Assembly: GCA_022711755.1 (NCBI GenBank)
Contig: JAKLEA010000019.1
Span: forward strand, 52,166 to 116,165
Direction: 5' to 3'
DNA: 64,000 nucleotides
From: Planctomycetota bacterium
GTDB lineage: Bacteria > Planctomycetota > Brocadiia > SM23-32 > JAKLEA01
Positions within the stretch are counted from its first letter, which is position 1, and each line of letters begins with the position of its first letter. The notes beneath the pieces are model-generated. The model had not been told where the DNA came from. It saw only the letters and a program-made list of their open reading frames with translations, and did not search any database. Shown here one piece after another: positions 1 through 8,956 of this stretch. The translations under genes and the position numbers were made by a program.

Positions 1-1137
1 ACCGATCTGCCATTGAGCGATGTCCGCGCGCGTCGCAAGGAACTCCTTGACGCGCTTTTCCGCGACATTCCCTGCGGGGTGGGATCATGCAAGGCGATTG
101 AGAAACTTTCGCGCAAGGAGCTTGCCCGCGTCTGCCGGGAGGGCGCGGCATGGGCGGTCGGTCGCGATTTCGGAACTGCCGAGGACCTGGACTGCACCGA
201 GGAGAACGGTTGTATGGCCGGGGCGGAGCCGGAAGCCGTCGGGGAACGGGCGTTCGAGCGCGGCGCGGGTCAGATGGGCACGCTCGGAAGCGGGAATCAT
301 TTCCTGGAGATTGACGTCGTAGAGGAGATTTTCGATCCGACCGTCGCCGAGGCGTTCGGAGTCCGCAAGGACGGCGTCATCATCCAGATTCATTGCGGCT
401 CGCGCGGATTCGGGCATCAGATATGCGACGATTTCGTCAAAAACATCATGCGCAAGGCAGTAAGGAAATACGGGATACAGGTTCCCGATCCGGAGCTTTG
501 CTGCGCGCCGGTCAATTCCGAGGAGGGGCGGCAATACTTCGCCGCGATGGCAGGGGCGGCCAATTACGCGTGGGCCAATCGCCAGACGATCATGCACCTG
601 ACGTGCAGGGCGTTGTCATCCGTCTTCGGAGGTTCGCGGGAGAGCCTGGGCATTCGGCTGATATACGACGTCTGCCACAACATTGCCAAGTTCGAGAACC
701 ACGATGTTGACGGGCGCGTGAAAAGGCTTTGCGTGCATCGCAAGGGCGCGACGCGCGCCTTCCCGGCGGGGCGTCCTGAGGTTCCGGCGCGGTATCGCGG
801 GGTGGGTCAGCCCGTGCTGATTCCCGGCAACATGGGAACCGCGAGCTATCTGCTGGTCGGGATGCCGCAGGCCATGAAGGAGACCTTCGGAAGCTCATGC
901 CACGGGGCGGGGCGCGTCATGAGCCGGCACGCCGCAATCAACCAGACACGCGGCAGGCGCATTGACAGGGAGATGGAAAAGCTGGGGATACTTGTCAGGG
1001 CCGAAGGAAGGCAGACGCTGGCCGAGGAAATGCCGTCCGCGTACAAGGACGTGGATACTGTGGTGGATGTCGTGGATCGGGCCGGAATAAGCCGCAAGGT
1101 CGCCCGCCTGCGCCCGATTGCGGTGATGAAGGGCTGA
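1..1137 (+). CDS. rtcB: RNA-splicing ligase RtcB, 3' part (5' end outside window)
   Basis: RtcB joins 2',3'-cyclic phosphate or 3'-phosphate RNA ends to 5'-OH ends through a GMP-histidine intermediate, using Mn2+ and GTP. The frame is open from base 1, so the N-terminus, including the usual metal-binding DxGCGM region, is missing here. About 378 of the family's usual 450-480 residues are visible. Recognisable motifs in order are LGSGNHFLEI, HCGSRGFGHQ, DVCHNIAKFE, VHRKGATRAFP, IPGNMGTASYLL and SSCHGAGR, the last carrying the histidine that is guanylylated. The C-terminal AYKDVDTVVD and RLRPIAVMKG are typical of the family. The stop codon ends one base before the stop of the convergent rhomboid gene. 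Family assignment is secure. Confidence 0.95.
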   Translation, partial: TDLPLSDVRARRKELLDALFRDIPCGVGSCKAIEKLSRKELARVCREGAAWAVGRDFGTAEDLDCTEENGCMAGAEPEAVGERAFERGAGQMGTLGSGNHFLEIDVVEEIFDPTVAEAFGVRKDGVIIQIHCGSRGFGHQICDDFVKNIMRKAVRKYGIQVPDPELCCAPVNSEEGRQYFAAMAGAANYAWANRQTIMHLTCRALSSVFGGSRESLGIRLIYDVCHNIAKFENHDVDGRVKRLCVHRKGATRAFPAGRPEVPARYRGVGQPVLIPGNMGTASYLLVGMPQAMKETFGSSCHGAGRVMSRHAAINQTRGRRIDREMEKLGILVRAEGRQTLAEEMPSAYKDVDTVVDVVDRAGISRKVARLRPIAVMKG

Positions 1138-1138
1138 G

Positions 1139-1951
1139 TCAGTTCTTCCGCTTCTGCTTGCTTGCCTTGATAAGAATCCTGCGCTCGCGCCGCGAAAGGG
1201 ATTTCATGCCCTCTCTGCCGACCTTCAGGAGGATTTCGTCAAGTTCCGAGTCGCTGACCCTCTGATTCGCCTGAAACATGGAGCGAAGCTTTTCCAGAGG
1301 CATTTCCCAGAATCTGCTGAGCGACCTTCCGCGACAATAGCAAAGCTTCCAGTATCCGTATCCGAACGCCGCGCCGCCCAGATGCGCAAGGACGGCGGTC
1401 CCCGACCGTTGACCGCTGAGCGCCACGTAAAGATCCATAAATATGCAGATGATGACCATCGTGCGTAGCTTCATCGGAATCACGAAGCTGAAGAAAACGG
1501 TCAACGACGGAGCGATCATCGCGCAGACGACCATAACCCCCAGCAACCCGCCCGAACACCCCAGCGTTATAAGGTCCGGTTGTCCCGTAAAGACGCTTGC
1601 GGCAGCCTGGACAAGCCCCCCGAAAATCCCCGCTCCGAAGAACAGTTCAAGATAACTGCGCCGTCCGATGGAACCTTCAACAAGCGAACCGAACCACCAG
1701 AGCATCAGCAAGTTGAATATCAGGTGCAGGAGTCCCGCATGAAGGAACATGTAGGTGACAGGCTGCCAGACCGCGCCCCTGGACAGGCGGGACGCGCTCA
1801 GGGCGAGCGCGTCGGTCACCGGAAGGCCGAACGTATTCTCGAGCAGAAGCGCGGCAAGGGCGGACGCCATCATGGCGATGATCAGCCACTTTGTCGCATA
1901 TTCCGCCGAGGGCGGTTCGGGCCGGTATCCTTCATTTCGCCACGGACGCAT
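1139..1951 (-). CDS. rhomboid-family intramembrane serine protease
   Basis: A membrane protease of the rhomboid family, about 270 residues, which cleaves transmembrane substrates inside the bilayer. It shows several hydrophobic helices, the HxxxN element (HLIFN near residue 76), the serine motif GCSGG (Ser about 133) in place of the common GASGA/GSSGA, and the partner histidine in AHLGGAAFGYGY (His about 190), so the Ser-His dyad is intact. A basic cytoplasmic tail (RRERRILIKASKQKRKN) follows the last helix. I chose the ATG at 1951; a TTG two codons upstream is the alternative. It lies 23 bases downstream of the M16-like gene on the same strand and may be cotranscribed. Substrate unknown. Confidence 0.93.
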   Translation of the reverse strand: MRPWRNEGYRPEPPSAEYATKWLIIAMMASALAALLLENTFGLPVTDALALSASRLSRGAVWQPVTYMFLHAGLLHLIFNLLMLWWFGSLVEGSIGRRSYLELFFGAGIFGGLVQAAASVFTGQPDLITLGCSGGLLGVMVVCAMIAPSLTVFFSFVIPMKLRTMVIICIFMDLYVALSGQRSGTAVLAHLGGAAFGYGYWKLCYCRGRSLSRFWEMPLEKLRSMFQANQRVSDSELDEILLKVGREGMKSLSRRERRILIKASKQKRKN

Positions 1952-1974
1952 ATGCAACTTTCTTCAGGGCAAAA

Positions 1975-3342
1975 TCATTTCGAGATCACGACGTTGAGTT
2001 GGCCCTTATTATACAATCGTTCGGCCATTGCGCGAACGTCCTCTGCGGTCACGCTGTTGATCACTAAGGTTCTTTCCCTGACGCTCATCACCGGCCAGTC
2101 CCGGGCGACGTATTCGGCCAGGATCGCCGCCGAGCCGCCGGCCTCTGATGCGGCCCTTCGCTGCCGTGTTTCAAGCGTGGCTTTCGCGGTTCGCATTTCC
2201 TCATCGGTGACGCCTTCACGGGAAACCGTTTCAAGCTCTCGGAAGATGATCCGCTCCACTTCCTCCGCATTGGCGGGCTTGGTGCCGGTCTGGATGCCCC
2301 AGAGTCCGAAATCCCCCGTGAATATCTTGACCGGCATGGCGTAATATACGTAGCCGTAACGGCGGCGAAGGGATATGAACAACCTGCCGTTGAATCCGGT
2401 CAATATTTCATTCAGCAGGTCAACCGCAGCCTCCTCTGCCGGTTTCATGGCGGGCACGGCGCATCCTGCAAAAACCTCCGCCTGTGAGCCTTGCTTTTTG
2501 AATCTTACGCGCCTTCCAACCGGCATTTCCGGCAACGACGCAGGTTGCAACTCGCGCCCTGCCGCCGATAGATCAGCCAGATTGAGCTTGATATATGCCG
2601 ACTCGACCGCCACGCGAACGTCATCCGGCGAAGCGCGCCCTGTGACAATCACACTGCACCGCGAGGGAAGAAACACATCGCGATGAAGATTACGGATATC
2701 CTCGGCGCGAACGGCCTTAACGGATGCGCCGGAACCATATGAGGGGAGTGAGATCGGATGCAAGGGCCACATGCGCTGCAGGACCTTGCGCTGGAAGAGC
2801 AGCGACGTGAAATCCTCCTGACGTTCGACAGCGCCTAGCGCGAAGGTCCTCTCGGTCTGCGCGGATTCATCGGTAAGGGCCGGACGAAATGCCAGTTCAA
2901 GGACCAGCCCTACCATTGCGGCCATATTTACCGCCGGTCCTTCCATGCCGATGAAACTCATGCGATAACCGGTGTCGGCATAGAATTCCGCGCCCAGTTT
3001 CGCGGTGTCTTCGTAAAGCGCGGTTGCATCACGCTTCACAGTTCCCCTTACGCAGCACTTCGCCAGAATGCGGGCCAGCCCGGCGGAAGGCTCGTTGCTA
3101 CGGCCGACGGGGAAATAAACCGCCACGGAGACAACCGGCATTCCGGGGCGGTTTTCCACCACGCCGAACATGCCGCCCGGCAGTTTAAGGAAGTCCAGGT
3201 CCGCCGCTGCCGGAGGCGGGGAATCCGCGGAGGCGATGCCGGCAACAAGCAGAAATACGAAAGATAGATGCGGGGAAATTCCGGGCTTTAACCTTCCTTG
3301 ACGGAAAGGCGATATCCAACCTCGCATGTGCCTTGTGAGCAT
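1975..3342 (-). CDS. secreted M16-family (insulinase-like) protein lacking the zinc motif
   Basis: About 455 residues with an N-terminal hydrophobic export segment (SFVFLLVAGIASAD) followed by the two-lobed M16 fold. The C-terminal half has typical M16 text (LNEILTGFNGRLFISLRRR, GYVYYAMPVK, ETRQRRAASEAGG). Active M16 peptidases carry HxxEH early in the first lobe; here the matching stretch reads GLARILAKCC (residues 88-97), with neither His nor Glu, so catalysis is unlikely. In this family such inactive halves usually pair with an active partner, but none lies nearby. The start is uncertain: ATG at 3342 has no clear ribosome site and ATG at 3327 is possible. The gene follows the subtilase-like gene by 19 bases and is probably in its operon. 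Confidence 0.85.
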   Translation of the reverse strand: MLTRHMRGWISPFRQGRLKPGISPHLSFVFLLVAGIASADSPPPAAADLDFLKLPGGMFGVVENRPGMPVVSVAVYFPVGRSNEPSAGLARILAKCCVRGTVKRDATALYEDTAKLGAEFYADTGYRMSFIGMEGPAVNMAAMVGLVLELAFRPALTDESAQTERTFALGAVERQEDFTSLLFQRKVLQRMWPLHPISLPSYGSGASVKAVRAEDIRNLHRDVFLPSRCSVIVTGRASPDDVRVAVESAYIKLNLADLSAAGRELQPASLPEMPVGRRVRFKKQGSQAEVFAGCAVPAMKPAEEAAVDLLNEILTGFNGRLFISLRRRYGYVYYAMPVKIFTGDFGLWGIQTGTKPANAEEVERIIFRELETVSREGVTDEEMRTAKATLETRQRRAASEAGGSAAILAEYVARDWPVMSVRERTLVINSVTAEDVRAMAERLYNKGQLNVVISK

Positions 3343-3361
3343 CAAAAGATTCAACGCCGCT

Positions 3362-4822
3362 CTATTTCCTGCGCGCTCTGCGCTTCGATACTGCAAGTAC
3401 GAACGCCCCCCCCGCAAGCAACAGCGCGGCTGATGGCTCCGGAACCACCCATGCCAGCGCATAATCCTCCGCAATGCCGGCGGCGGGGCCGTAGACGACA
3501 AGCGCATATGTCCCGTCGGACGAGATCGGACACCAGATGTTCTCAACGTTGCCGGTGGTCGCCACGCTTTCCTGGATGAGGGCGTCAAGAACGTACGAAC
3601 TGCCTGAGTATGAAGCGCTGTAGAAACGGAGATCAAGGTTCTGTATCGTGCCCGAAACGTCGTCATGGCGCATCCAGGTCAGGATCGCGCTCATGTCATG
3701 CCCTGTGCTGCCTTCCATGTAATAAGTCATCGTGGAGCCTACGCCGACGCTGTCATAATCCCAGCCGATAGGTGAGGCAAGGTCCGTATTGCCCGCGGTC
3801 TGCTGTCCGGCGACCAGAATGTCGTAGGATTCGTCAACCTGAACCATGCCCGCGCCGAGATAGTCGTCAAGGGGGTGGGTGGAGTCATCAGACGTCCCTG
3901 CGGCGCCTTTATGCCAGAGATGATGCTTCTCCGCTCCGGCCATCAGGACCGCCTTGACGACCACTGATCTGTCGCCGTCCGTTATCCCGTTGTCGTTGGC
4001 CGTCTGAACCATCATGGCCGCTGCGGAGGAGACAACCGGAGCGGCATAACTCGTGTATATCTGCGCGGCTGGAGCCACTATGTCCGGCTTCTGGAAATTG
4101 CCGTAGTTAGTCCCTGTGCCGCCGTGCGCGCTGCGGATGGCGTAAGTCTTGTTCACGTTGTCCCAGTAATAATTCAATCCCACTGCAATTCCGTTGTAGC
4201 ACGCGTCCGGGACGGGGGAATTGGCCACCCAACTGGTCGAGCCGTTGTTGACCGCGTTGACCACTATCAGGTCGTCCCGCGCAATCGTCCTGTCAATGCC
4301 CAGCAGGTCGGTCTGATTCTGGGCCACAGTTCCGCTCAGCGAGACCCAACTGTTGTTGTGAATCCTGGCCGCGTAGAGTTCAGGATAGTCGGTCCCGTTG
4401 TTTCCCCTGTCAACCATGGCATAGCGCCAGGAGCCGGAAAGATAGCAATGAACCTCGTCAATTCCGGGAGTCATGGAAATTCCGGCATCACCGTAAAACG
4501 GACGCGCGACGTTGACGGCGTGCCAAAACGCGATATGGCTGCCGCTGTAGCCGGTTTCCCAGTGGAACGTAATGCCCGCGAATGGGGCGGCGGCGTTGTA
4601 GAGCGTCGGGTTGGTTCCGGTGGCAATCGGCGTGTATTCCGTAAGTCCGCCGGCCTCGACCTGGCCTACCGCCACGCCTGAGCCGTCTGGAGTATTTGCG
4701 CCCAGCCTGTTACTCAACCGGGTATAACCGACATCGTCGAACCAATCGCCTGACGCGGTCGAAACCGCGACGGCAAGCAGGGTCATAATCGCCGCCAACC
4801 GGGTTATGGAAGTCTTCTTCAT
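3362..4822 (-). CDS. subtilase-like (S8) secreted protein with PEP-CTERM anchor
   Basis: A 486-residue exported protein: signal peptide in the first 25 residues, subtilisin-like core, then a PEP-CTERM sorting tail (VPEPSAALLLAGGAFVLA followed by RRARRK). The serine region PDIVAPAAQIYTSYAAP (Ser about 258), an oxyanion Asn in HNNSW (about 157) and a histidine in GYSGSHIA (about 96) match S8 peptidases. At the catalytic Asp position the text is GVAVGQVEAG, with Glu56 in place of the usual Asp. The ATG at 4822 is preferred because GGAG lies 9 bases upstream; an ATG two codons earlier sits too close. PEP-CTERM proteins are cleaved and anchored by an exosortase, not seen in this window. Activity is uncertain because of the Asp to Glu change. 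Confidence 0.82.
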   Translation of the reverse strand: MKKTSITRLAAIMTLLAVAVSTASGDWFDDVGYTRLSNRLGANTPDGSGVAVGQVEAGGLTEYTPIATGTNPTLYNAAAPFAGITFHWETGYSGSHIAFWHAVNVARPFYGDAGISMTPGIDEVHCYLSGSWRYAMVDRGNNGTDYPELYAARIHNNSWVSLSGTVAQNQTDLLGIDRTIARDDLIVVNAVNNGSTSWVANSPVPDACYNGIAVGLNYYWDNVNKTYAIRSAHGGTGTNYGNFQKPDIVAPAAQIYTSYAAPVVSSAAAMMVQTANDNGITDGDRSVVVKAVLMAGAEKHHLWHKGAAGTSDDSTHPLDDYLGAGMVQVDESYDILVAGQQTAGNTDLASPIGWDYDSVGVGSTMTYYMEGSTGHDMSAILTWMRHDDVSGTIQNLDLRFYSASYSGSSYVLDALIQESVATTGNVENIWCPISSDGTYALVVYGPAAGIAEDYALAWVVPEPSAALLLAGGAFVLAVSKRRARRK

Positions 4823-4843
4823 GAACATGCGCTCCGAACGACA

Positions 4844-4873
4844 ATTGTATGAATCGTCGCAATGCAACGGCAA
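4844..4873 (-). promoter_or_regulatory. candidate sigma70-type promoter for the subtilase-like gene
   Basis: On the minus strand TTGCCG (4868-4873) and TACAAT (4844-4849) are 18 bases apart, just upstream of the start at 4822. A second pair with the same spacing, TTGACC (4919-4924) and TACAAT (4895-4900), lies 51 bases further up, so tandem promoters are possible. Inferred from consensus only. Confidence 0.4.
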
Positions 4874-4920
4874 GAATGCCCGTACATTTCAAATATTGTA
4901 TATTGGCTGTGGCTTGCTGG

Positions 4921-5367
4921 TCAAGGCGCGCAATAGAAACGAAGTCCATCCTCTTCTTCTGTGACGATCAGCGCGATCTTCTTCGCCTCGCCCGGTTTAC
5001 TGCTGGAGCGGGCAACGACTTTGATCAGTTCGCTGCCGTAGGCGGCGGCGCTTTCTATCTCACATTTGCCTGCGCCGAGCGTCTGCCCGAGCGTGAAGAC
5101 GACGCCCGCCCGGTCTTCATCTGTCGCATCCCTGCGCATTTTCCCGGCAACCCATCCGGGGAGAGAAGCCTCGGGCTGCCGCGCCGCCTCCGCCAGGAGG
5201 TCGGCTATCTCCTTATGCAGTTTATCGCCCGGTTTAATAATCTTCTGGGTAAATTGCCTTCGTGAAGGTCCCGTGGAGCGGGCGCAACTGCGAATTGTCA
5301 GAATTATCCCAACTGCGGCAAGCAGGACGGCCAGCATCAGTTTCCAGGAGTTCTTCAATCGTCCCAC
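4921..5367 (-). CDS. small membrane-anchored protein of unknown function
   Basis: About 148 residues with one N-terminal membrane segment (LMLAVLLAAVGIILTI) and a soluble, probably periplasmic, remainder; I do not recognise a family. Its 5' end overlaps the 3' end of the prepilin-type gene: the GTG at 5367 overlaps by 13 bases and a TTG at 5358 forms a TTGA overlap with that gene's stop. Either arrangement suggests translational coupling, and GGGAGGA lies just upstream of both. The coupling hints at a role linked to the pilin-like protein, but this is inference. Confidence 0.6.
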   Translation of the reverse strand: MGRLKNSWKLMLAVLLAAVGIILTIRSCARSTGPSRRQFTQKIIKPGDKLHKEIADLLAEAARQPEASLPGWVAGKMRRDATDEDRAGVVFTLGQTLGAGKCEIESAAAYGSELIKVVARSSSKPGEAKKIALIVTEEEDGLRFYCAP

Positions 5368-6215
5368 TCCTCCCAGTCCGGCACGTAATTCTTGAAATCA
5401 GACTTGTTCCCGCTGTAACCGATATCGGACTGCGCATAAGTGAGTTTTCCGGCGTCAACCGGCTCCACATGGCAGTCTGCAAAGAAGATGTTCGCCTTGT
5501 GATTGTGTCGGAAACATGTCGTGGGAGTCGTGTTGTCCGCCCACATGTAGGATGCGCCCTTTTTCTTCAAGATTTTCGGGGGATCAAGGAAGCAGTTCGC
5601 CCAGACGATCTTGGTCATGTACAGCATCGTATCCCCGAAGACGAACAATTCCGAAGGATTGGGAGCCTTGGAAAACCGTCGCCAAGGACGACCACCGATA
5701 ACACTTTCATAACCTGATGCCGCAGGGCAGAGATAATAGCCGTTGTAGCCGTAAGTCGTCGTGGGATACTGCGCGGTGCTGGGCGGCGCGTAGCTGCCCC
5801 AGGGTTGGGACGGGCATTCCATGATTCCGGCGACCTTGCCGGGGCTTTGCAGGTAGGAATAAAGGAAACCGACGTCATAATCGGCCTCCTTCCTGTTTGC
5901 GCCCCACCAGTAAAGATTATAGTAGGTGTTGTCCGGTTCCTGTCCGGCCTTTGAATACATCAGCGGCGGGGCCGAACCGGAATAATCGTCGCTGTAAATG
6001 AGCGCGGACATGCCTATCTGGCGGAGATTGCCCGAGCAGACGGCCCTGCGGGCGTTTTCCCGCGCGCTTGCCAGGGCGGGCATGAGAAGAGACGCGAGAA
6101 TGCTGATGACGGCTATGACGACAAGCAATTCGATAAGCGTGAAGGCGCAATGTCTCCCGTCCCGCCGAGAACTGCGCGCGGCGATACATGCATCCCGGTT
6201 CAGGATTGGAAACAT
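5355..6215 (-). CDS. prepilin-type N-terminal cleavage/methylation protein (H-X9-D type)
   Basis: A pseudopilin-like protein of about 286 residues. After a short basic leader comes the prepilin peptidase site and helix CAFTLIELLVVIAVISIL, followed by the family's LMPALASARE and CSGNLRQIG. The C-terminus has FRHNHKANIFFADCHV, the H-X9-D pattern typical of the large pseudopilin families of Planctomycetota, Lentisphaerae and Verrucomicrobia; the usual DG is DC here. The start at the ATG 6215 gives a leader of about 34 residues, a little long, so a shorter start cannot be excluded. Expected in the inner membrane and a type II or IV-like filament. The next gene downstream overlaps it. Confidence 0.88.
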   Translation of the reverse strand: MFPILNRDACIAARSSRRDGRHCAFTLIELLVVIAVISILASLLMPALASARENARRAVCSGNLRQIGMSALIYSDDYSGSAPPLMYSKAGQEPDNTYYNLYWWGANRKEADYDVGFLYSYLQSPGKVAGIMECPSQPWGSYAPPSTAQYPTTTYGYNGYYLCPAASGYESVIGGRPWRRFSKAPNPSELFVFGDTMLYMTKIVWANCFLDPPKILKKKGASYMWADNTTPTTCFRHNHKANIFFADCHVEPVDAGKLTYAQSDIGYSGNKSDFKNYVPDWEEWDD

Positions 6216-6618
6216 GCGACTTTTCAGGATCGGCCCTTTGAAGAAAACACCATTCCGCCCCCCGCAAGCGGGAAACAGAGATGATTTGGACAAATCTGGA
6301 AGACTGTCCATAGCATCAGCGATATCGCCTCGCCGATCCCCACAATGTCCCATGCAAAGGCAATTCCGGCGCTGCGATCACAGCGACATTAAGACAAAAT
6401 CAGAACGCCTACGGATGAGAAGACTGACGCTATCCGGAAACGAATCTGACAGGAGACATCATATCATACGCATCCGGATTGTCGCCATTGTCAAAAACCG
6501 TCGAATCCCATTCCTGATAACAGCAGGATTGCATTGGAATAAGATTATCATTGGGCTATTCTAAAGTAAGGATGAAACGGGCATTCGGACTTCGGACGCA
6601 CAACCAAGGATCGGGAAC
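6216..6618. other. intergenic region between divergent genes
   Basis: 403 bases with no convincing gene, becoming AT-rich after about 6400. On the plus strand TTGGAA (6534-6539) and TATTCT (6557-6562), 17 bases apart, may be the promoter of the gene at 6619. I see no RNA or repeat. Confidence 0.4.
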
Positions 6619-7842
6619 GTGAGATTCAGAACACATCTTTTATTCTGCATCGGACTGCTTGCCATGACATCAAACTGCGCCCAAGCCGGCAAGAAGCGCG
6701 ACTACCGTTTCGACGGAAACATCTCGCGCGAGGTTCTGGAGAATTATCTGTCGCGCTGCATAACCATGATGGACCTCTGCACGGGAGTCGGCAACCCGGA
6801 CGACAATGTCAGGATGCTGGGCAACATCGGCGCCAAGTTCGCAGGGCGGACGGTCTATTGCTGGGGAGGAGAGCACTGCCTGCCCGAAAGGTTGTCCCGG
6901 GCAAGAGAGATCGCCGCGAAAATCCATGCAATGGATCCGGAGATCATCCTGCAGGCCGGCATATTTGAGATCGTCACGACGATGGTCGAGAAAATCCCGG
7001 TTCCGGCATGGGCCTTCGAGGAATTCCACCTTCCGGTCGAAAAGCGAAACTTTGATTACAAGGCCATGCTGTTCCCGAACGGACGTTTCGTGAATCACTG
7101 GGCGCCGAATATGTCTGTGCCGGATATGACCCGTGTTGAAACCAGAATGTGGTTTTACTTTCTGGCCCGCTGTTACATTGACGTCGGGATGGAAGCCATT
7201 CACTTCGGCCAAGTGGAACTTATAGGCGCTGACGACAAGGATAAGCGAAATTGGCTGGACATGATGACCCGATGCCGTGCTTATGCTTCCAAACATGCCC
7301 GAAGGCATATGTTGATATGCGATGCGCATGTCCCTACGGGCGGAATAGTGATTGACGGACGGACACTATTCGATGTCCATTCCTTCCCGCTGAGGGTCAA
7401 GGCCGTTCCGGATAAACCACAACAAGGCGTGCTTGCTATGGGCCATCTGGACACCATCTTCGGCAGAAGCAAGGGCGGAATCGCGCCCAGCGGATGGAAG
7501 TGCGAGAATCTTCCATACATTGTCGAACTGGATAACTGGGGCAAAAGCGACAATCCCGGCCATGGCGATCCAAACTCTTACTGGTGCTGGGGTTACGACG
7601 AGATATGCTGGTTCGCCCGCCAGCCGGAGGATTACCGCAACGAATGGTTGCGATATGCGTGGAAATGGGTCAGGGAACATGATTCCGCCGGATTTCTTCA
7701 GATGCCGGGGAGCCGCTGCCTTGCCGACCCGCCGACGGGCAAAAAATGGTATTTTGCGAATACAGCAAGCCAGTCGTGCCCGGAAGGATTCAACCAGGAG
7801 GAGACCATTAAAGCAATCTGGGCGGATGACGGGAGACAGTAA
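6619..7842 (+). CDS. secreted protein of unknown function, possibly a TIM-barrel glycosidase-like enzyme
   Basis: A 407-residue exported protein. It starts at GTG 6619, with AAGGA about 7 bases upstream, and has a signal peptide ending near NCAQA. The body is rich in Trp, Tyr, Asp and Glu and has stretches such as EAIHFGQVEL and DAHVPTGG with spacing that suggests a TIM-barrel, as in many secreted sugar-acting proteins of PVC bacteria. I cannot name a family or point to catalytic residues. It is followed after 28 bases by the phosphodiesterase gene on the same strand, so the two may be cotranscribed. Confidence 0.75.
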   Translation: MRFRTHLLFCIGLLAMTSNCAQAGKKRDYRFDGNISREVLENYLSRCITMMDLCTGVGNPDDNVRMLGNIGAKFAGRTVYCWGGEHCLPERLSRAREIAAKIHAMDPEIILQAGIFEIVTTMVEKIPVPAWAFEEFHLPVEKRNFDYKAMLFPNGRFVNHWAPNMSVPDMTRVETRMWFYFLARCYIDVGMEAIHFGQVELIGADDKDKRNWLDMMTRCRAYASKHARRHMLICDAHVPTGGIVIDGRTLFDVHSFPLRVKAVPDKPQQGVLAMGHLDTIFGRSKGGIAPSGWKCENLPYIVELDNWGKSDNPGHGDPNSYWCWGYDEICWFARQPEDYRNEWLRYAWKWVREHDSAGFLQMPGSRCLADPPTGKKWYFANTASQSCPEGFNQEETIKAIWADDGRQ

Positions 7843-7870
7843 GACCTTTTTGATAAGGATGATTCAGAAC

Positions 7871-8716
7871 ATGAATGTATATGACGTAACGACAAATGTT
7901 CGTTTTGTTGGTCTGTTCTCCGTGATTCTTTTTTCCGTAACAGCATGTTCGGCGGCGCCTGAACAAACAGTGCGCAAGGAAAGGTATCCGGTCACTGTCA
8001 TCGCGCACCGTGGCGGGTCGGCTCTTGCGCCGGAAAACACGCTGGCGGCATTCAAAAACGCGATCGCGCTTGGGGCGGACTACGTCGAGGTTGACACCCG
8101 ACAGACAAAGGACGGCGCGCTGGTCCTGATGCACGACAGCAAGGTTGACCGCACCACCAACGGCAACGGCGCGGTCAGCGACATGACGCTGGAGGAAATC
8201 AGAAAGCTTGACGCCGGAAGCCGGTTTGATCCCCGTTTCGCCGGAGAGAAAGTCCCGACGTTTGAAGAAGCCGTCGCCCTCTGCAGCGGCAAAATCGGCA
8301 TTTATCTGGATCACAAGGCCGGAGACATTCCCGCCATATGCAAGATTCTTGAGAAACATGGCATGGCGGGGCGAGTCGTAGTCTACGACGGGGAGGAAGA
8401 ACTCCGGGAGTTCAAGAGGCTCTGCCCTGCGGTAACCCTCATGCCTACGCTGCCGGACTCGTTCAAGCATCCCGGCGGGATAGCAAAATTCGTGAAGACA
8501 ATTGACGCCGGGGTATTGGAAGGAAGTCTGAACGGTTGGAACAAGGCGCTGGTTGATCAGGCCCACGCCGAGGGACGAAAGGTCTTCCTTGACTGCCTCG
8601 GTTTGAGCGACAACCCGGTCGGATTCAAGCAGGCGATTGAGATGGGCGTTGACGGTATTCAGACCGACAGGCCCGATGTGCTTATCAGGCTGCTGGAAGA
8701 CATGAAGAAACCATGA
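7871..8716 (+). CDS. glycerophosphodiester phosphodiesterase family lipoprotein
   Basis: About 281 residues. It hydrolyses glycerophosphodiesters to an alcohol and glycerol 3-phosphate. The N-terminus is a lipoprotein signal with a lipobox SVTAC (Cys26), so it acts on the cell surface or in the periplasm. The metal and catalytic residues of the family are present: AHRGGS (His46, Arg47), APENT (Glu55), EVDTRQTKDG (Glu73, Asp75) and LMHD (His88), and the C-terminal GVDGIQTDRPD is typical. The ATG at 7871, with AAGGA upstream, is preferred to the ATG at 7859 that overlaps that site. Confidence 0.93.
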   Translation: MNVYDVTTNVRFVGLFSVILFSVTACSAAPEQTVRKERYPVTVIAHRGGSALAPENTLAAFKNAIALGADYVEVDTRQTKDGALVLMHDSKVDRTTNGNGAVSDMTLEEIRKLDAGSRFDPRFAGEKVPTFEEAVALCSGKIGIYLDHKAGDIPAICKILEKHGMAGRVVVYDGEEELREFKRLCPAVTLMPTLPDSFKHPGGIAKFVKTIDAGVLEGSLNGWNKALVDQAHAEGRKVFLDCLGLSDNPVGFKQAIEMGVDGIQTDRPDVLIRLLEDMKKP

Positions 8717-8757
8717 TGCGGCAGGGAAGATGAACACTTGATGTCGTTACGGAATGA

Positions 8758-8946
8758 TCAAGGCTGATTACCGGCGCTGTGTTTCTTCAGGAAATCGCGC
8801 AGAGCAGAAAGGAATTCCCGGTTAGTCGGCGTCCTAAGATGGTCCGCCCCCTTGATCAGGATAAGAGTGTGATCTGATACCCTCCCCTTCATGGCTTCGG
8901 CGCCGACGCGCAGAGGATCGTCTTCGCCAACGATGCCGCGCCGCGC
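8758..8946 (-). pseudogene. 3' remnant of an alpha/beta-hydrolase gene
   Basis: About 62 codons on the minus strand read like the end of an alpha/beta hydrolase: a GEDDPLR loop carrying the catalytic-acid-type Asp, then LILIKGADHLRT with the His near the C-terminus, then a final helix EFLSALRDFLKKH. The nucleophile elbow and the rest of the fold are absent; the frame runs upstream into the 3' end of the next minus-strand gene. It is best seen as a truncated leftover and is unlikely to be functional. Confidence 0.6.
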
Positions 8947-8956
8947 ATTATGGGAA

